Shown here one piece after another: positions 41,788 through 50,378 of a stretch of DNA of 64,000 nt; within the stretch, counting starts at the first letter, position 1, and every line of letters begins with the position of its first letter. A model generated the notes under the pieces. That model was not told where the DNA came from. It ran no database searches and saw only the letters and a program-made list of their open reading frames with translations. A program made the position numbers and the translations under genes. This stretch comes from Actinokineospora baliensis (lineage in GTDB: Bacteria > Actinomycetota > Actinomycetes > Mycobacteriales > Pseudonocardiaceae), in contig NZ_JAFBCK010000001.1 in the NCBI RefSeq assembly GCF_016907695.1, positions 6,994,001 through 7,058,000 on the forward strand, in the 5' to 3' direction.

Positions 41788-44697
41788 ATGGAATCGGAGG
41801 GGCGGTCGCCGACGTTTCGGGTGCTGGGGCCGCTGGAGGCGCAGGTCGGGGAGTCGTTCCGGCTCTCGCCGGGGCGCCAGCAGATCGTGTTGACGATGCT
41901 GCTGCTCGAGGCCAACCGGGTGGTGGGCACCAACCGGCTGATCGAGGCCATCTGGGACGGGGCGCCGCCCGCCACCGCCAGGGTGCAGGTGCAGATCTGC
42001 GTGTCCGCGCTGCGCAACATCCTGCGCGAGTCCGGGTGGGCCGACGCGCTGGTGACCAGGGCGCCGGGGTACCTGCTGCGGGTCCCCGACGACGAGCTCG
42101 ACGCGCGGTTGTTCGCCAGGTTGACCGCTGACGCCGACGTGCTGGCCGCGCAGGGCAACCTCAAGGAGGCCACGCGGGTGCTGCGCGAGGCCATCGGGCT
42201 CTGGCGGGGTCCGGCGCTCGACGGCATCCACAGCAGGCTGGTGCGGGCGCGCGCCGCGCAGCTCGACGAGAGCCTGCTGCTGGCCAGGGAGACCTCGTTC
42301 GACCTGGCCTTCCGGGTTGGCGACCACCACACCACGATCGGCGACATCGCCGCGCTGCTGCAGGAACACCCGCTGCGGGAGCGGCTGCGCGGGCAGTACA
42401 TGCTGGCGCTCTACCGCTCCGGCAGGCGCGCGGAAGCGCTGGAGGCCTACCGGGTCGGCCGGGAGCTGATGATCGAGGAGCTCGGCATCGAGCCGGGCGC
42501 GGAGCTGCGCGAACTGGAATCGGCGATGCTCTCCGACGCCCACCAGCTGCTCACCCCGAGGTCCGCGGCGACCCGCGCCGAACCCGAGGTCACCCCCGTG
42601 CCCCGGCAGCTGCCCGCCGACATCGCCGACTTCACCGGGCACGCCGACCTGGTCGCCAGGGTGCGCTACCTGCTGGTCGGCCGCGACACCCGGCGCGCGG
42701 CGAAAGTGGTGGTGCTGACCGGGAAACCGGGTGTGGGCAAGAGCACGCTCGGCGTGCACGTGGCGCACGCGCTCGGCGAGACGGACTTCCCCGACGGGCA
42801 GCTGTACTGCCAGCTCGGCGGCACCGGGCCAGCCCCGGCCGACCCGGCCGACGTGCTCGGTCGGTTCCTGCGCGCGCTGGGGGTGCCGGTCGAGGGGATC
42901 CCGGAGACCCTCGGTGAGCGGGCCACCCTGTTCCGGCACCTGCTTGCCGACTCCCGGTCGCTGATCGTGCTCGACGACGCCGCGTCGGAGTCGCAGGTCC
43001 GGCACCTGCTGCCGGGCAGCGGCAACTGCGCGGTGGTGGTGACCAGCCGCGTGCGGCTCACCGGTCTGGCCGGTGCCAAGGTGCTCGAGGTCGACGTGCT
43101 CGCCCCCGCGCAGGCCGTGCGGATGCTCGTGCAGGTGGTCGGGCAGGAGCGGGTCGCGGCCGAACCCGCCGCCGCGGACGCGCTGGTGCGGTTGGTCGAC
43201 CGATTACCGTTGGCGCTGCGCATCATCTCGGCGCGGCTCGCGGCGCGGCCGACGCTGACCCTGTCGTGGATGCTGGAACGGCTCTCCGACGAACAGCGCA
43301 GGCTCGACGAGCTCTCGCACGGGGAGATGGTGGTGCGCGCCAGCGTCGCCCTCACCTACGACAGCCTCGACCCCCAGGCCCGCGAGCTGATGCGCCTGCT
43401 CGGTGCCCTGGCGGGCGCCACGTTCCCGGCCTGGGTGGCCGCCGCGCTGCTCGGCGTCGACCTCGACCGCGGCACCCAGTTGGTCGAGCACCTGGTCGAC
43501 ATGCAGATGATCGAGATCGCCCCGGGGGACGTGGCCTCCACGCCGCGCTACCGGTTCCACGGCCTGCTGCGGCTGTTCGCCAGGGAGCGGCTGGAGCAAG
43601 AGGGCGACGACGCGCACGCCGCGATCACCCGCGTGGTCGGCGGGTGGCTCGGGTTGGCCCGCGGCGCGCACACCTCGCTTTACGGGCGCGACAACAGCAC
43701 TGTGCTGCACGGTTCGGCCGAACGGTGGCCGCTGCCGCGCGACCTCGTCGACCGGTTGCTGGCGCGGCCGCTGTCGTGGCTGGAAGCAGAACGCGACTGC
43801 CTGTGCGGCGCGGTGGACATGGCCGTGGCCGCCGGGCTCGACGAACACGCCTGGGACCTCGCTGTGACCCTCGTCGCGCTGTTCGAGGCGCGGCTCTACC
43901 ACGACCACTGGGAACGGACCCACACCAAAGCCCTGGAAGCGGTCCGCGCCACGGGCAACCGGCGCGGCGAAGCGGCTCTGCTGTGCTCGCTGGGATCGAT
44001 GCACCTGAGCGGGCGCAAGCTCACCGAGGCGCTGTGGGTGCTGCGACCCGCACTGGCCACGTTCACCGAGCTGGACGAGGTGCACGGCATGGCCATCGCC
44101 CGGCGGAACCTGGCCCTGGTCAACCAGATGCGCGGCGAGGACGGCGCCGCGCGGCGCGGCTACGAGCGGGCCTGCGCCGAGTTCGCCACCGTCGGCGACG
44201 TCGTGGGTCAGGCGCACGTGTGGGTGCAGATCGCCGCACTCGACCTGGCCGCGGGCGACATCGGCCGCGCCGAGCAGCACCTGTTGCGCGCCTTGGCGTT
44301 GTGCCCACCGGAGGGCAGCAGGCGGGTGGAGAACCAGCTGCGGTTCCGACTCAGCGAACTGCTGATGCGCCAGGCCCGCCACCAGCACGCCGCGGAGCTG
44401 CTCAACGGGCTGCTCGACACCGTGCGGGTCAGCCGCGACCTGATGGGCCAGGTGCGGGTGCTGCACCGGCTGGGCACGGTGAACGCGGTGCTGGGCAAGC
44501 CGGAGACGGCGGCGCGGGTGCTGCGGGAGGCGCTGGACTTGGCGGCGCAGGCGGTGAACACGGTGCCGGTGGACGGGATCCGGTTGGAGTTGGCGGCGCA
44601 GTTGCGTGAGCTCGGGAGGCATGAGGAGGCGGCGCGGGTGGAGACCGAGGATTCGCAGCCTGGGCGGTTGACGATCGATCGGATCACGGCGGGCTGA
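41788..44697 (+). CDS. AfsR-type SARP activator with NB-ARC and TPR domains
   Basis: 969 residues with a GAAGGGG ribosome site. Residues about 8-95 are the OmpR-like winged helix of SARPs (FRVLGPLEAQVG, GRQQIVLTMLL, QVQICVSALRNIL); 100-245 the bacterial transcriptional activation domain; 270-560 an NB-ARC ATPase with P-loop GKPGVGKST and LIVLDDA; 600-960 TPR-like helices. Large SARPs of this plan activate antibiotic clusters in response to phosphorylation or ligand. It lies between the PKS block and the ThyX-ligase operon and is the best candidate activator of both. A TTA codon at 43204, within the NB-ARC region, predicts bldA control. Confidence 0.92.
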   Translation: MESEGRSPTFRVLGPLEAQVGESFRLSPGRQQIVLTMLLLEANRVVGTNRLIEAIWDGAPPATARVQVQICVSALRNILRESGWADALVTRAPGYLLRVPDDELDARLFARLTADADVLAAQGNLKEATRVLREAIGLWRGPALDGIHSRLVRARAAQLDESLLLARETSFDLAFRVGDHHTTIGDIAALLQEHPLRERLRGQYMLALYRSGRRAEALEAYRVGRELMIEELGIEPGAELRELESAMLSDAHQLLTPRSAATRAEPEVTPVPRQLPADIADFTGHADLVARVRYLLVGRDTRRAAKVVVLTGKPGVGKSTLGVHVAHALGETDFPDGQLYCQLGGTGPAPADPADVLGRFLRALGVPVEGIPETLGERATLFRHLLADSRSLIVLDDAASESQVRHLLPGSGNCAVVVTSRVRLTGLAGAKVLEVDVLAPAQAVRMLVQVVGQERVAAEPAAADALVRLVDRLPLALRIISARLAARPTLTLSWMLERLSDEQRRLDELSHGEMVVRASVALTYDSLDPQARELMRLLGALAGATFPAWVAAALLGVDLDRGTQLVEHLVDMQMIEIAPGDVASTPRYRFHGLLRLFARERLEQEGDDAHAAITRVVGGWLGLARGAHTSLYGRDNSTVLHGSAERWPLPRDLVDRLLARPLSWLEAERDCLCGAVDMAVAAGLDEHAWDLAVTLVALFEARLYHDHWERTHTKALEAVRATGNRRGEAALLCSLGSMHLSGRKLTEALWVLRPALATFTELDEVHGMAIARRNLALVNQMRGEDGAARRGYERACAEFATVGDVVGQAHVWVQIAALDLAAGDIGRAEQHLLRALALCPPEGSRRVENQLRFRLSELLMRQARHQHAAELLNGLLDTVRVSRDLMGQVRVLHRLGTVNAVLGKPETAARVLREALDLAAQAVNTVPVDGIRLELAAQLRELGRHEEAARVETEDSQPGRLTIDRITAG

Positions 44698-44760
44698 GGC
44701 GGGGTCGGCTCGTCGCCTGGCGGCGACCTCGCGACCCGATCCGCGATTTGAGTGAAGGCT

Positions 44761-44900
44761 CGATGTGGTGGACCTGTTTTGTGCGGGGCCCCTACGACAG
44801 CCGTGGCAGGACCGCAAAAGCCGGGGCCGAAGAGCATGGCCCTGCAGCGAGGCAAGGCTACGACTGACGTCCCCCCACGCAAAACAGGTCCACCTCATCG
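44761..44900. repeat. Inverted-repeat-bounded element, copy A (inverted)
   Basis: 140 bp bounded by 21-bp terminal inverted repeats (left CGATGTGGTGGACCTG at 44761, right 44880-44900, one mismatch). The interior is the reverse complement of copies B and C. No ORF; looks like a MITE or palindromic repetitive element. Confidence 0.75.
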
Positions 44901-45029
44901 AGCAGTTGGCACCAGCGACTTCCGGGAGCGGTGGTTGGGCTGGGTGGGTCGGCTCGGTGGGTTGGGCTGGCGGGGCTGACCCGGGGGCTGGGTTGGGTGG
45001 GCTGGCTCGGGGGGCTGGGTGCGGCGGCT

Positions 45030-45168
45030 CGATGGGGCGGACTTGTTTTGCGTAGGGTGGCGGCAGTCGTAGCGTTGTGCGCGGACAGGGCCATGCTTTT
45101 CGGCCCCAGCTTTGCGGTCCTGCCACGGCTGGTGCAGGGGCCCCGCGCAAAACAAGTTCGCCCCATCG
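45030..45168. repeat. Inverted-repeat-bounded element, copy B
   Basis: 139 bp. Left terminal repeat begins CGATGGGGCGGACTTG at 45030; right repeat ends CGCCCCATCG-type sequence at 45168, about 23 bp with one mismatch. Interior includes GACAGGGCCATGC and GGTCCTGCCACGG blocks shared with copy C. Confidence 0.78.
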
Positions 45169-45270
45169 AGCAGTTGGGGGCGGCGGCTTCCGGGAGCGAT
45201 GGCTGGGTTGGCGGGGCTGACTCGGGCGGCTGGGCTGGGCGGGCTGGCTCGGGGGCTGAGTGCGACGGCT

Positions 45271-45409
45271 CGATGGGGCGGACTTGTTTTGCGTGGGGGA
45301 GCGGCAGTCGTAGCGTTCTGCGCGGACAGGGCCATGCTCTTCGGCCCCAGCTTTGCGGTCCTGCCACGGGTAGCGCAGGGGCCCCGCGCAAAACAAGTTC
45401 GCCCCATCG
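45271..45409. repeat. Inverted-repeat-bounded element, copy C
   Basis: 139 bp, same orientation and nearly the same sequence as copy B. Three copies within 650 bp, one inverted, separated by repetitive GC tracts. Confidence 0.78.
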
Positions 45410-45827
45410 AGCATTAGAGGCAGCGGCCTCCGAGAGCAGCGGTGAGGCAGGCAGGGCCGGCCCGGGCGGCGGGGCTGGGCGGGCCGGCTCGGTGGGGTGG
45501 GTGGGCACCGGCGGCTTCTGGGGACGTGGGTGGAACTCATGACCGGGCTTCGCCACCGGGCGGTTGGTTGCCGACTGGGGTGTCTGGTGGCGGGGGCGGG
45601 AGGGTAGCGGACTCCCCACCTGGCGGGTGGGGAAATGGCGGGAAAGGGGGCCGCTGGCGCAGCGTGGTGCGCCGAAAGCGGTATTGGGGATTCCACTGTT
45701 CGCCATCTCGGGTGGTGATCGGATGACTGGGATTGTGGTACCCGGAACCCCTTCGCGATAAACACCGCGAGCTCGGTTCAGGTTTCCGGGGATTCACCCC
45801 GGCGAGGATTCCTCATGGTGGTGGTGA

Positions 45828-45860
45828 GCCCCACCGGGGACGGCAGGTCCCCGGTGGGGC
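45828..45860 (-). terminator. Strong hairpin directly after the small minus-strand gene
   Basis: Perfect 14-bp stem: GCCCCACCGGGGAC (45828-45841) with 45847-45860, five-base loop. It starts ten bases beyond the stop of the 32-codon ORF, marking an independent short transcript. Confidence 0.7.
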
Positions 45861-45870
45861 GGGCGAGCGC

Positions 45871-45969
45871 TCAGGTGCCCCACGGGGTGTCGGCCACCGC
45901 GACGGCGGCCGAAGCCCGTCCCGTCGCCAGCTCCGCGGACACGGTCGTCACGGTCTTGCGCCCCCACAT
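45871..45969 (-). CDS. Putative 32-residue peptide gene
   Basis: A minus-strand ORF of 32 codons, ATG 45969 to TGA 45871. The product begins MWGRKT, has an Ala/Val/Thr-rich middle and ends ADTPWGT. Upstream on the same strand GAGAGGAACAGG supplies a possible ribosome site, and a perfect 14-bp terminator hairpin follows the stop by ten bases. That arrangement, in an otherwise gene-free interval beside a biosynthetic operon, suggests a genuine small gene such as a peptide precursor, scaffold or regulator. No family is recognised. It has no Cys or Lys-rich core, so classic thiazole or lanthionine precursors are unlikely. Reality rests on context only. Confidence 0.4.
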   Translation of the reverse strand: MWGRKTVTTVSAELATGRASAAVAVADTPWGT

Positions 45970-46210
45970 GTTCAGTGCCTGTTCCTCTCACTGGGGATTG
46001 CCCCGGCGGCTCGGTACTCCCGCCGCTGTCGGTGATCACGGTACGGCCAGGTGATATCTCGACACTATTACCCGGGGCACCTACGGCGATGCCTCCGCGA
46101 TAACCGCGGAATAGCCCAACCGGGTTGACTTGGTTTCACCGGCCACCGAGCGCGCCCTATCGCCGGGCGACGAGGCCGGAAAGTGACTATCACACAAATT
46201 GGGGGTTTGG

Positions 46211-46489
46211 GTGATCTCTGTCGAGCAGTCCGAATCGACCGCGCTCGGCCTGCTGCGCGACGCGCGGCAGGCCGTGCTGGCGGGCGGGTCCGAGCAGGAG
46301 TGGCTGACCGCGACGGCGGTGCACCTCATCGAGTGCGCCATCGAGGCGGTCTCGCTGCTGCCGGAACCGGGCGTCGACGCCGCCAGGGCCGCCCTGGGCA
46401 GTGCCAGGGCCGCCGTCGTCACCGCCACCTACGCCGTGCAGGGCATCGACGGCGACATCCGCCACGCCTTGGCCGCCAGCCGCGGCTGA
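46211..46489 (+). CDS. Small protein of unknown function
   Basis: 92 residues from GTG 46211 (a TTG at 46199 is in frame, but GGGGG at 46201-46205 fits the GTG). The product is predicted all-helical, with repeated Ala-rich heptad-like segments (ALGLLRDARQAVLAGG, HLIECAIEAVSLLPE, ALGSARAAVVTATYAVQG) and one cysteine. No family recognised. It opens the ThyX operon, about 100 bases upstream of thyX-like, and may be a small accessory or regulatory protein. Confidence 0.6.
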   Translation: MISVEQSESTALGLLRDARQAVLAGGSEQEWLTATAVHLIECAIEAVSLLPEPGVDAARAALGSARAAVVTATYAVQGIDGDIRHALAASRG

Positions 46490-46591
46490 CCTCCCCCGCG
46501 GACCCACCCCGATCGACCGGATCGGCCACGACCTGTCGGCGCCAGGCGCCGGGTCAGGTGCGCTGTCCACAACCAGAATGGATCACCAGTC

Positions 46592-47353
46592 GTGACCAGC
46601 CAGCTCGTCCGTCCCGAGAACCCCGCCGTCGACGCCGCGATCCCCGAGATCGAACTCCGCAGCGAGATCACCGTGCAACTGGTCGACCACCAGGCCAGCG
46701 ACCTCGGCGTGGTGCGCGCGGCCAGGGTGTCCACGGTCGGCGAGATCGCCCAGACCGAGAACAAGACCGACGGCTACGTCGAGGGCCTGATCAAGTACCT
46801 GATGAAGGCCAGGCACGGCAGCCCGTTCGAGCACAACTACCTGACGTTCCTGGTGTCGGCGCCGATCTTCACCGTGCGGCACATGATGCGCCACCGCACC
46901 TGGTCGTTCAACGAGGAGAGCGCCCGCTACCGCGAGGTGCGCCCGGTGTTCTACGTGCCGGACGCCGACCGGCTGCTGCGCCAGAAGGGCAAGCCGGGCC
47001 ACTACCAGTACGTGCCCGGCGACGAGGGTGACCACGAGCGCCTGCTCGACATCGCCAAGTCCACCTACGGCGCCGCCTACGCCGGGTACCACGAGCTGAT
47101 CGAGCGCGGCGTGGCTCGCGAGGTCGCCCGCATGGTGCTGCCCAACGCCACCTACTCCTCGCTGTACGCGACCTGCAACGCCCGCTCGCTCATGCACTTC
47201 CTGAGCCTGCGCACCCACCGCGAGGACGCGGCCTACCCGTCGCACCCGCAGCACGAGATCGCCGTGGTCGCCGAGGCGATGGAGGCCCAGTGGCGGCAGC
47301 TGATGCCGATCACGCACGCCGCGTTCGAGAACTACGGGCGCGTGAGCCCCTGA
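46592..47353 (+). CDS. thyX: Flavin-dependent thymidylate synthase (ThyX-like)
   Basis: 253 residues, GTG start. The ThyX signature RHRTWSFNEESARY (RHRx7S with NExS) is intact, and SPFEHNYLTFLVSAPIF and YATCNARSLMHFL follow the Streptomyces-type ThyX pattern. ThyX transfers a methylene from CH2-THF to dUMP C5 with FAD and NADPH. Here it is the first enzyme of an operon with a LOG phosphoribohydrolase, two oxygenases and two ATP-grasp ligases, not with folate or dapA-type housekeeping genes. In polyoxin biosynthesis the ThyX relative PolB methylates UMP at C5, so a pathway role is plausible; a drug-resistant spare synthase is the alternative. The stop overlaps the LOG start by one base. Confidence 0.9.
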   Translation: MTSQLVRPENPAVDAAIPEIELRSEITVQLVDHQASDLGVVRAARVSTVGEIAQTENKTDGYVEGLIKYLMKARHGSPFEHNYLTFLVSAPIFTVRHMMRHRTWSFNEESARYREVRPVFYVPDADRLLRQKGKPGHYQYVPGDEGDHERLLDIAKSTYGAAYAGYHELIERGVAREVARMVLPNATYSSLYATCNARSLMHFLSLRTHREDAAYPSHPQHEIAVVAEAMEAQWRQLMPITHAAFENYGRVSP

Positions 47354-47946
47354 TGCGGGTCACGGTCTACGCGGGCTCGGCGCCGGGGGACTCCCCCGTC
47401 TTCGCCGACGAGGTCGGGCGCTTCGTCGCCGAGCTCGCCGGGCGGGGCACCGAGTTCGTCTACGGCGGCGGCAGCACCGGCCTGATGGGTGTGGTGGCCG
47501 ACCGCGCGCTCGCCGAGGGCGGCAAGGTCATCGGGGTCATCCCGCGCGAGCTGGTGGACGCCGAGATCGCCCACCCCGGGCTCTCCGAGCTGCACGTGGT
47601 GCCCACCATGCACGAGCGCAAGCAACTGCTGGCCGACCTCGGCGACGCGATCGTCGCGGTGCCCGGTGGGGTCGGCACGCTCGAGGAGCTCTTCGAGGTG
47701 TGGGCCGCGCTCATCCTGGGCCACCATGGCAAACCGCTGGTGCTGCTCAACATCGACGGGTACTGGGACCCGCTGGTCGAGGTGGTCACCCGGATGGCGC
47801 AGCGGGGTTTCCTGCGCGAAGCCGAGATCGGCTCACTGGTCTCGGTGACCGACGCGGCCGGGTTCGAGGCGGCGGTGCGCGACTGGGTCCCGCCGCCGCC
47901 GCGCTGGCAGGCCCCAGACCCCACAACCACAGCAGCAACGAGGTGA
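47353..47946 (+). CDS. LOG family nucleoside 5'-monophosphate phosphoribohydrolase
   Basis: 197 residues. Rossmann-like fold with VYAGSAPGD, GGGSTGLMG and the diagnostic PGGVGTLEE motif plus an upstream HERK, the LOG/TIGR00730 pattern. LOG enzymes split the N-glycosidic bond of nucleoside monophosphates, releasing base and ribose 5-phosphate. One-base overlap with the ThyX gene suggests it acts on the ThyX product or a relative, which would free a 5-substituted pyrimidine base. Substrate identity (cytokinin-type adenine versus pyrimidine nucleotide) cannot be read from motifs. Confidence 0.88.
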   Translation: MRVTVYAGSAPGDSPVFADEVGRFVAELAGRGTEFVYGGGSTGLMGVVADRALAEGGKVIGVIPRELVDAEIAHPGLSELHVVPTMHERKQLLADLGDAIVAVPGGVGTLEELFEVWAALILGHHGKPLVLLNIDGYWDPLVEVVTRMAQRGFLREAEIGSLVSVTDAAGFEAAVRDWVPPPPRWQAPDPTTTAATR

Positions 47947-47956
47947 GGATCCCCGG

Positions 47957-48997
47957 ATGACCATTTCCGAAGCAGGCACCCGGAAGTCGCCGGTCACGCT
48001 GATCGACGGCTACGTGCCGGTCATCGACCTGACCAGCGCCCGCGAGGGCGACGCAGCGGCGCGCACCCTGGTCGCCAAGACCCTGGGCCGGGTGTGCGAG
48101 ACCAGCGGCTTCCTGGCCATCGTCGGCCACGGCGTGCCGCAGGAGCGCATCGACGAGATGTACCGGGCGACCCGGGAGTTCTTCGCGCTGGCAGACGAGT
48201 ACAAGCTCGCGCTGGTCAGCACCCCGGACGACCCGCTGATGCGCGGGTTCGGCCGCCAGGGCAGCCTGGCCGCCTCCAACTCCGACGCCTCCGTCGAGCA
48301 GGAGCGCGACCTGCCGGACCTGTCGGAGACCTACACCTACAACCGGCTCGGCGAGCCGGACGGGCCGACCCTGCCCGAGGGCTCGCACCCGCTGCTCACC
48401 ACGCCGAACCTGTGGCCGGAGCTGCCCGGGTTCAAGGAGGCCTACCGGGCCTACTACGCGAGCATGGAAGACCTGGCCACCGAGCTGATGCGGCTGTTCG
48501 CGCTGGCACTGGACCTGCCGGAGAACTGGTTCGACGACAAGGTCGACGACCACATGACGAACCTGACCGCGAACTACTACCCGGCGCAGCTGGTGCCGCC
48601 CAAGCCCGGTCAGCTGCGCAAGGGCCAGCACAGCGACTGGGGCAGCCTCACCATCCTGTACCAGGACGACGCCCCCGGCGGCCTGCAGGTGCTCGACAAG
48701 GTGGGCGAGTGGGTCGACGTGCCCGCGATCGAGGGGTCGTTCGTGGTCAACATCGGCGACCTGATGGCGATCTGGACCAACGACCGCTGGGTGAGCACCG
48801 TCCACCGTGTGGTCAACCCGGCGCCGGAGCTCGCGGCCAAGGAGCGGTTCTCGGTACCGTTCTTCCACCAGCCGAACTACGGCGCGCTGATCGAGTGCAT
48901 CCCGACCTGCACCGCTCCCGGCAACCCTCCGCGCTACTCCCCGGTCTTCTCGGGGGAGTACATCATGGAGAAGTTCCGGCGCGCCTACGGCGAGTAA
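47957..48997 (+). CDS. Isopenicillin N synthase-like 2-oxoglutarate/Fe(II) oxygenase
   Basis: 346 residues. N-terminal DIOX_N pattern (VPVIDLTSA, GFLAIVGHGVP) and double-stranded beta-helix with Fe ligands H and D in QHSDWGSLT, distal His in STVHRVV and the 2OG-binding RFSVPFF. Thymine-7-hydroxylase belongs to this family, so with ThyX and LOG upstream one attractive reading is stepwise oxidation of a thymine-like methyl group. Other IPNS-family reactions (hydroxylation, desaturation, ring closure of a peptide) remain open. Start 47957 follows GAGGTGAGGA; the upstream gene ends ten bases before. Confidence 0.9.
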   Translation: MTISEAGTRKSPVTLIDGYVPVIDLTSAREGDAAARTLVAKTLGRVCETSGFLAIVGHGVPQERIDEMYRATREFFALADEYKLALVSTPDDPLMRGFGRQGSLAASNSDASVEQERDLPDLSETYTYNRLGEPDGPTLPEGSHPLLTTPNLWPELPGFKEAYRAYYASMEDLATELMRLFALALDLPENWFDDKVDDHMTNLTANYYPAQLVPPKPGQLRKGQHSDWGSLTILYQDDAPGGLQVLDKVGEWVDVPAIEGSFVVNIGDLMAIWTNDRWVSTVHRVVNPAPELAAKERFSVPFFHQPNYGALIECIPTCTAPGNPPRYSPVFSGEYIMEKFRRAYGE

Positions 48998-49036
48998 GCC
49001 GAACGGTCCGCACCCACACCCCCTGCAAGGACTCCC

Positions 49037-50326
49037 ATGTCTGACACCACCACCGCCGGCGCGCAGCGACCCCCTTCGCGCTGGGGCTTACCCGAGGTCA
49101 AGGGCCACACCCGGTTCCTCACCGCGGGCGCCATCGACAGCCTCGGCAGCGGCCTGCTGTTCGCCTTCCAGGTCGTGTACTTCGCCAGGACGACGTCGAT
49201 GTCGTTGCTGGAGGTCGGTTTCGCGCTGACCGTGGCCCAACTGCTGGCGATACCGGCGCCGACGTTGTTCGGCCCGCTGGTCGACCGGTTCGGTCCCCGG
49301 GCGGTGGCGGCGGCGGGCAACCTGGTCGCGGGCGGCGGTTTCGCCGCGTACCTGGTGGCCGAGGAGTTCTGGCACGTGGCGGTGCTGGGGTTGATCGTGC
49401 AGGTCGGCGTGAGCGCCTACTGGACCTCCTACGGCGCCCTGGTCGCCCTGGCGTCCACAGAGGACAACCGGACCCGCTGGTTCGGTCTGATGCAGGCACT
49501 GCGCAACGCCGGTGTCGGCCTCGGCGGCGCTGTGGCCGCCGCCGTGGTCGGCATCGGCGGGGTGGCCTGGATGCACTGGCTGCTCTTGGCCAACGCGGTG
49601 TCCTACCTGTTCGCCGCGTGGTTGCTGGTCAGCTGGCGCCCGGCTGGTGCGGACTCGGCGATCGCGAAGGCCACCGAGGACAGCGAACCCGACGGCGGGG
49701 CCGAACCGGAACCGGAGAAGGCAGGCGGTTACCGGGTTGTGCTGCGCGACCAGGCCTTCATGCGGCTGGTGGCGGTGAACTTCGTGTTCGTGCTCTCGGC
49801 GATGGTGCTCAGCGTGCTGCTGGCGATCTACATCATCGAGACGCTGGCTGGCATCGTCTGGCTGGCGGGCGTGCTGCTCACGGTGAACACCGTGCTGGTG
49901 GCGACCACGCAGACGGTGATCAGCGGCTGGGTGGAGAAGCACCGGTCGTCGCGGATGATCACCCTCGCCGCGCTGCTCAACGCGGGGGCGTTCGGGCTCT
50001 TCGCCGCCGCGGGCGTGGTGCCCGGCTGGGTGGTGGTCCCGGCGCTGGTCCTGGCGATCCTGGTCTACACCCTCGCCGAGATCATCCAGTCCCCCGCGGT
50101 GAGCACGCTGTCGATCGACCTGGCGCCGCCCGCGCTGCGCGGGCGCTACCTGGCGGTGTTCCAGATGCTGTCCTGGAACGTCGGCGGCGCGCTCGCCCCC
50201 GCGCTGTTCACCACATTGCTGTCGTGGGGCCGGATCTGGCCATGGACCGTCCTGATCGTGCTGAGCCTGCTGTCCACTCTGCTGGTGCGCCAGCCGCGCC
50301 GGGCCGCCGTCCCCGCCGCGGCGTGA
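49037..50326 (+). CDS. MFS transporter
   Basis: 429 residues with about 12 hydrophobic spans and a charged central loop (EDSEPDGGAEPEPEK). First-half loop GPLVDRFGPRAVAAAGN matches MFS motif A. Embedded in the ThyX-ligase operon, so likely exports the product and gives self-resistance. Codon 18 is TTA (49088). Ribosome site AAGGA precedes ATG 49037. Confidence 0.9.
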   Translation: MSDTTTAGAQRPPSRWGLPEVKGHTRFLTAGAIDSLGSGLLFAFQVVYFARTTSMSLLEVGFALTVAQLLAIPAPTLFGPLVDRFGPRAVAAAGNLVAGGGFAAYLVAEEFWHVAVLGLIVQVGVSAYWTSYGALVALASTEDNRTRWFGLMQALRNAGVGLGGAVAAAVVGIGGVAWMHWLLLANAVSYLFAAWLLVSWRPAGADSAIAKATEDSEPDGGAEPEPEKAGGYRVVLRDQAFMRLVAVNFVFVLSAMVLSVLLAIYIIETLAGIVWLAGVLLTVNTVLVATTQTVISGWVEKHRSSRMITLAALLNAGAFGLFAAAGVVPGWVVVPALVLAILVYTLAEIIQSPAVSTLSIDLAPPALRGRYLAVFQMLSWNVGGALAPALFTTLLSWGRIWPWTVLIVLSLLSTLLVRQPRRAAVPAAA

Positions 50327-50378
50327 GCGCCGCACCCTTCATCTCCCCGCTGAAATCCCATATACACAAGAGGTCACG

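Larger units (their letters stand above)
44698..46210. other. Long intergenic region with inverted-repeat elements and a small gene
   Basis: About 1.5 kb. It holds three related inverted-repeat-bounded elements, low-complexity GGCTGGG/GGCTCGG tracts between and after them (for example 44936-45030 and 45180-45270), and the tiny minus-strand gene with its terminator. Minus-strand open frames of 170-280 codons across 44858-45706 arise from the repeats and are not credible genes. Bases 45420-45820 show nothing recognisable. Confidence 0.6.

Noticed and set aside
44858..45706. Proline/serine-rich minus-strand ORFs of 170-282 codons
   Set aside because: They translate the inverted-repeat elements and GC tracts; no ribosome site, and repetitiveness follows DNA repeats.
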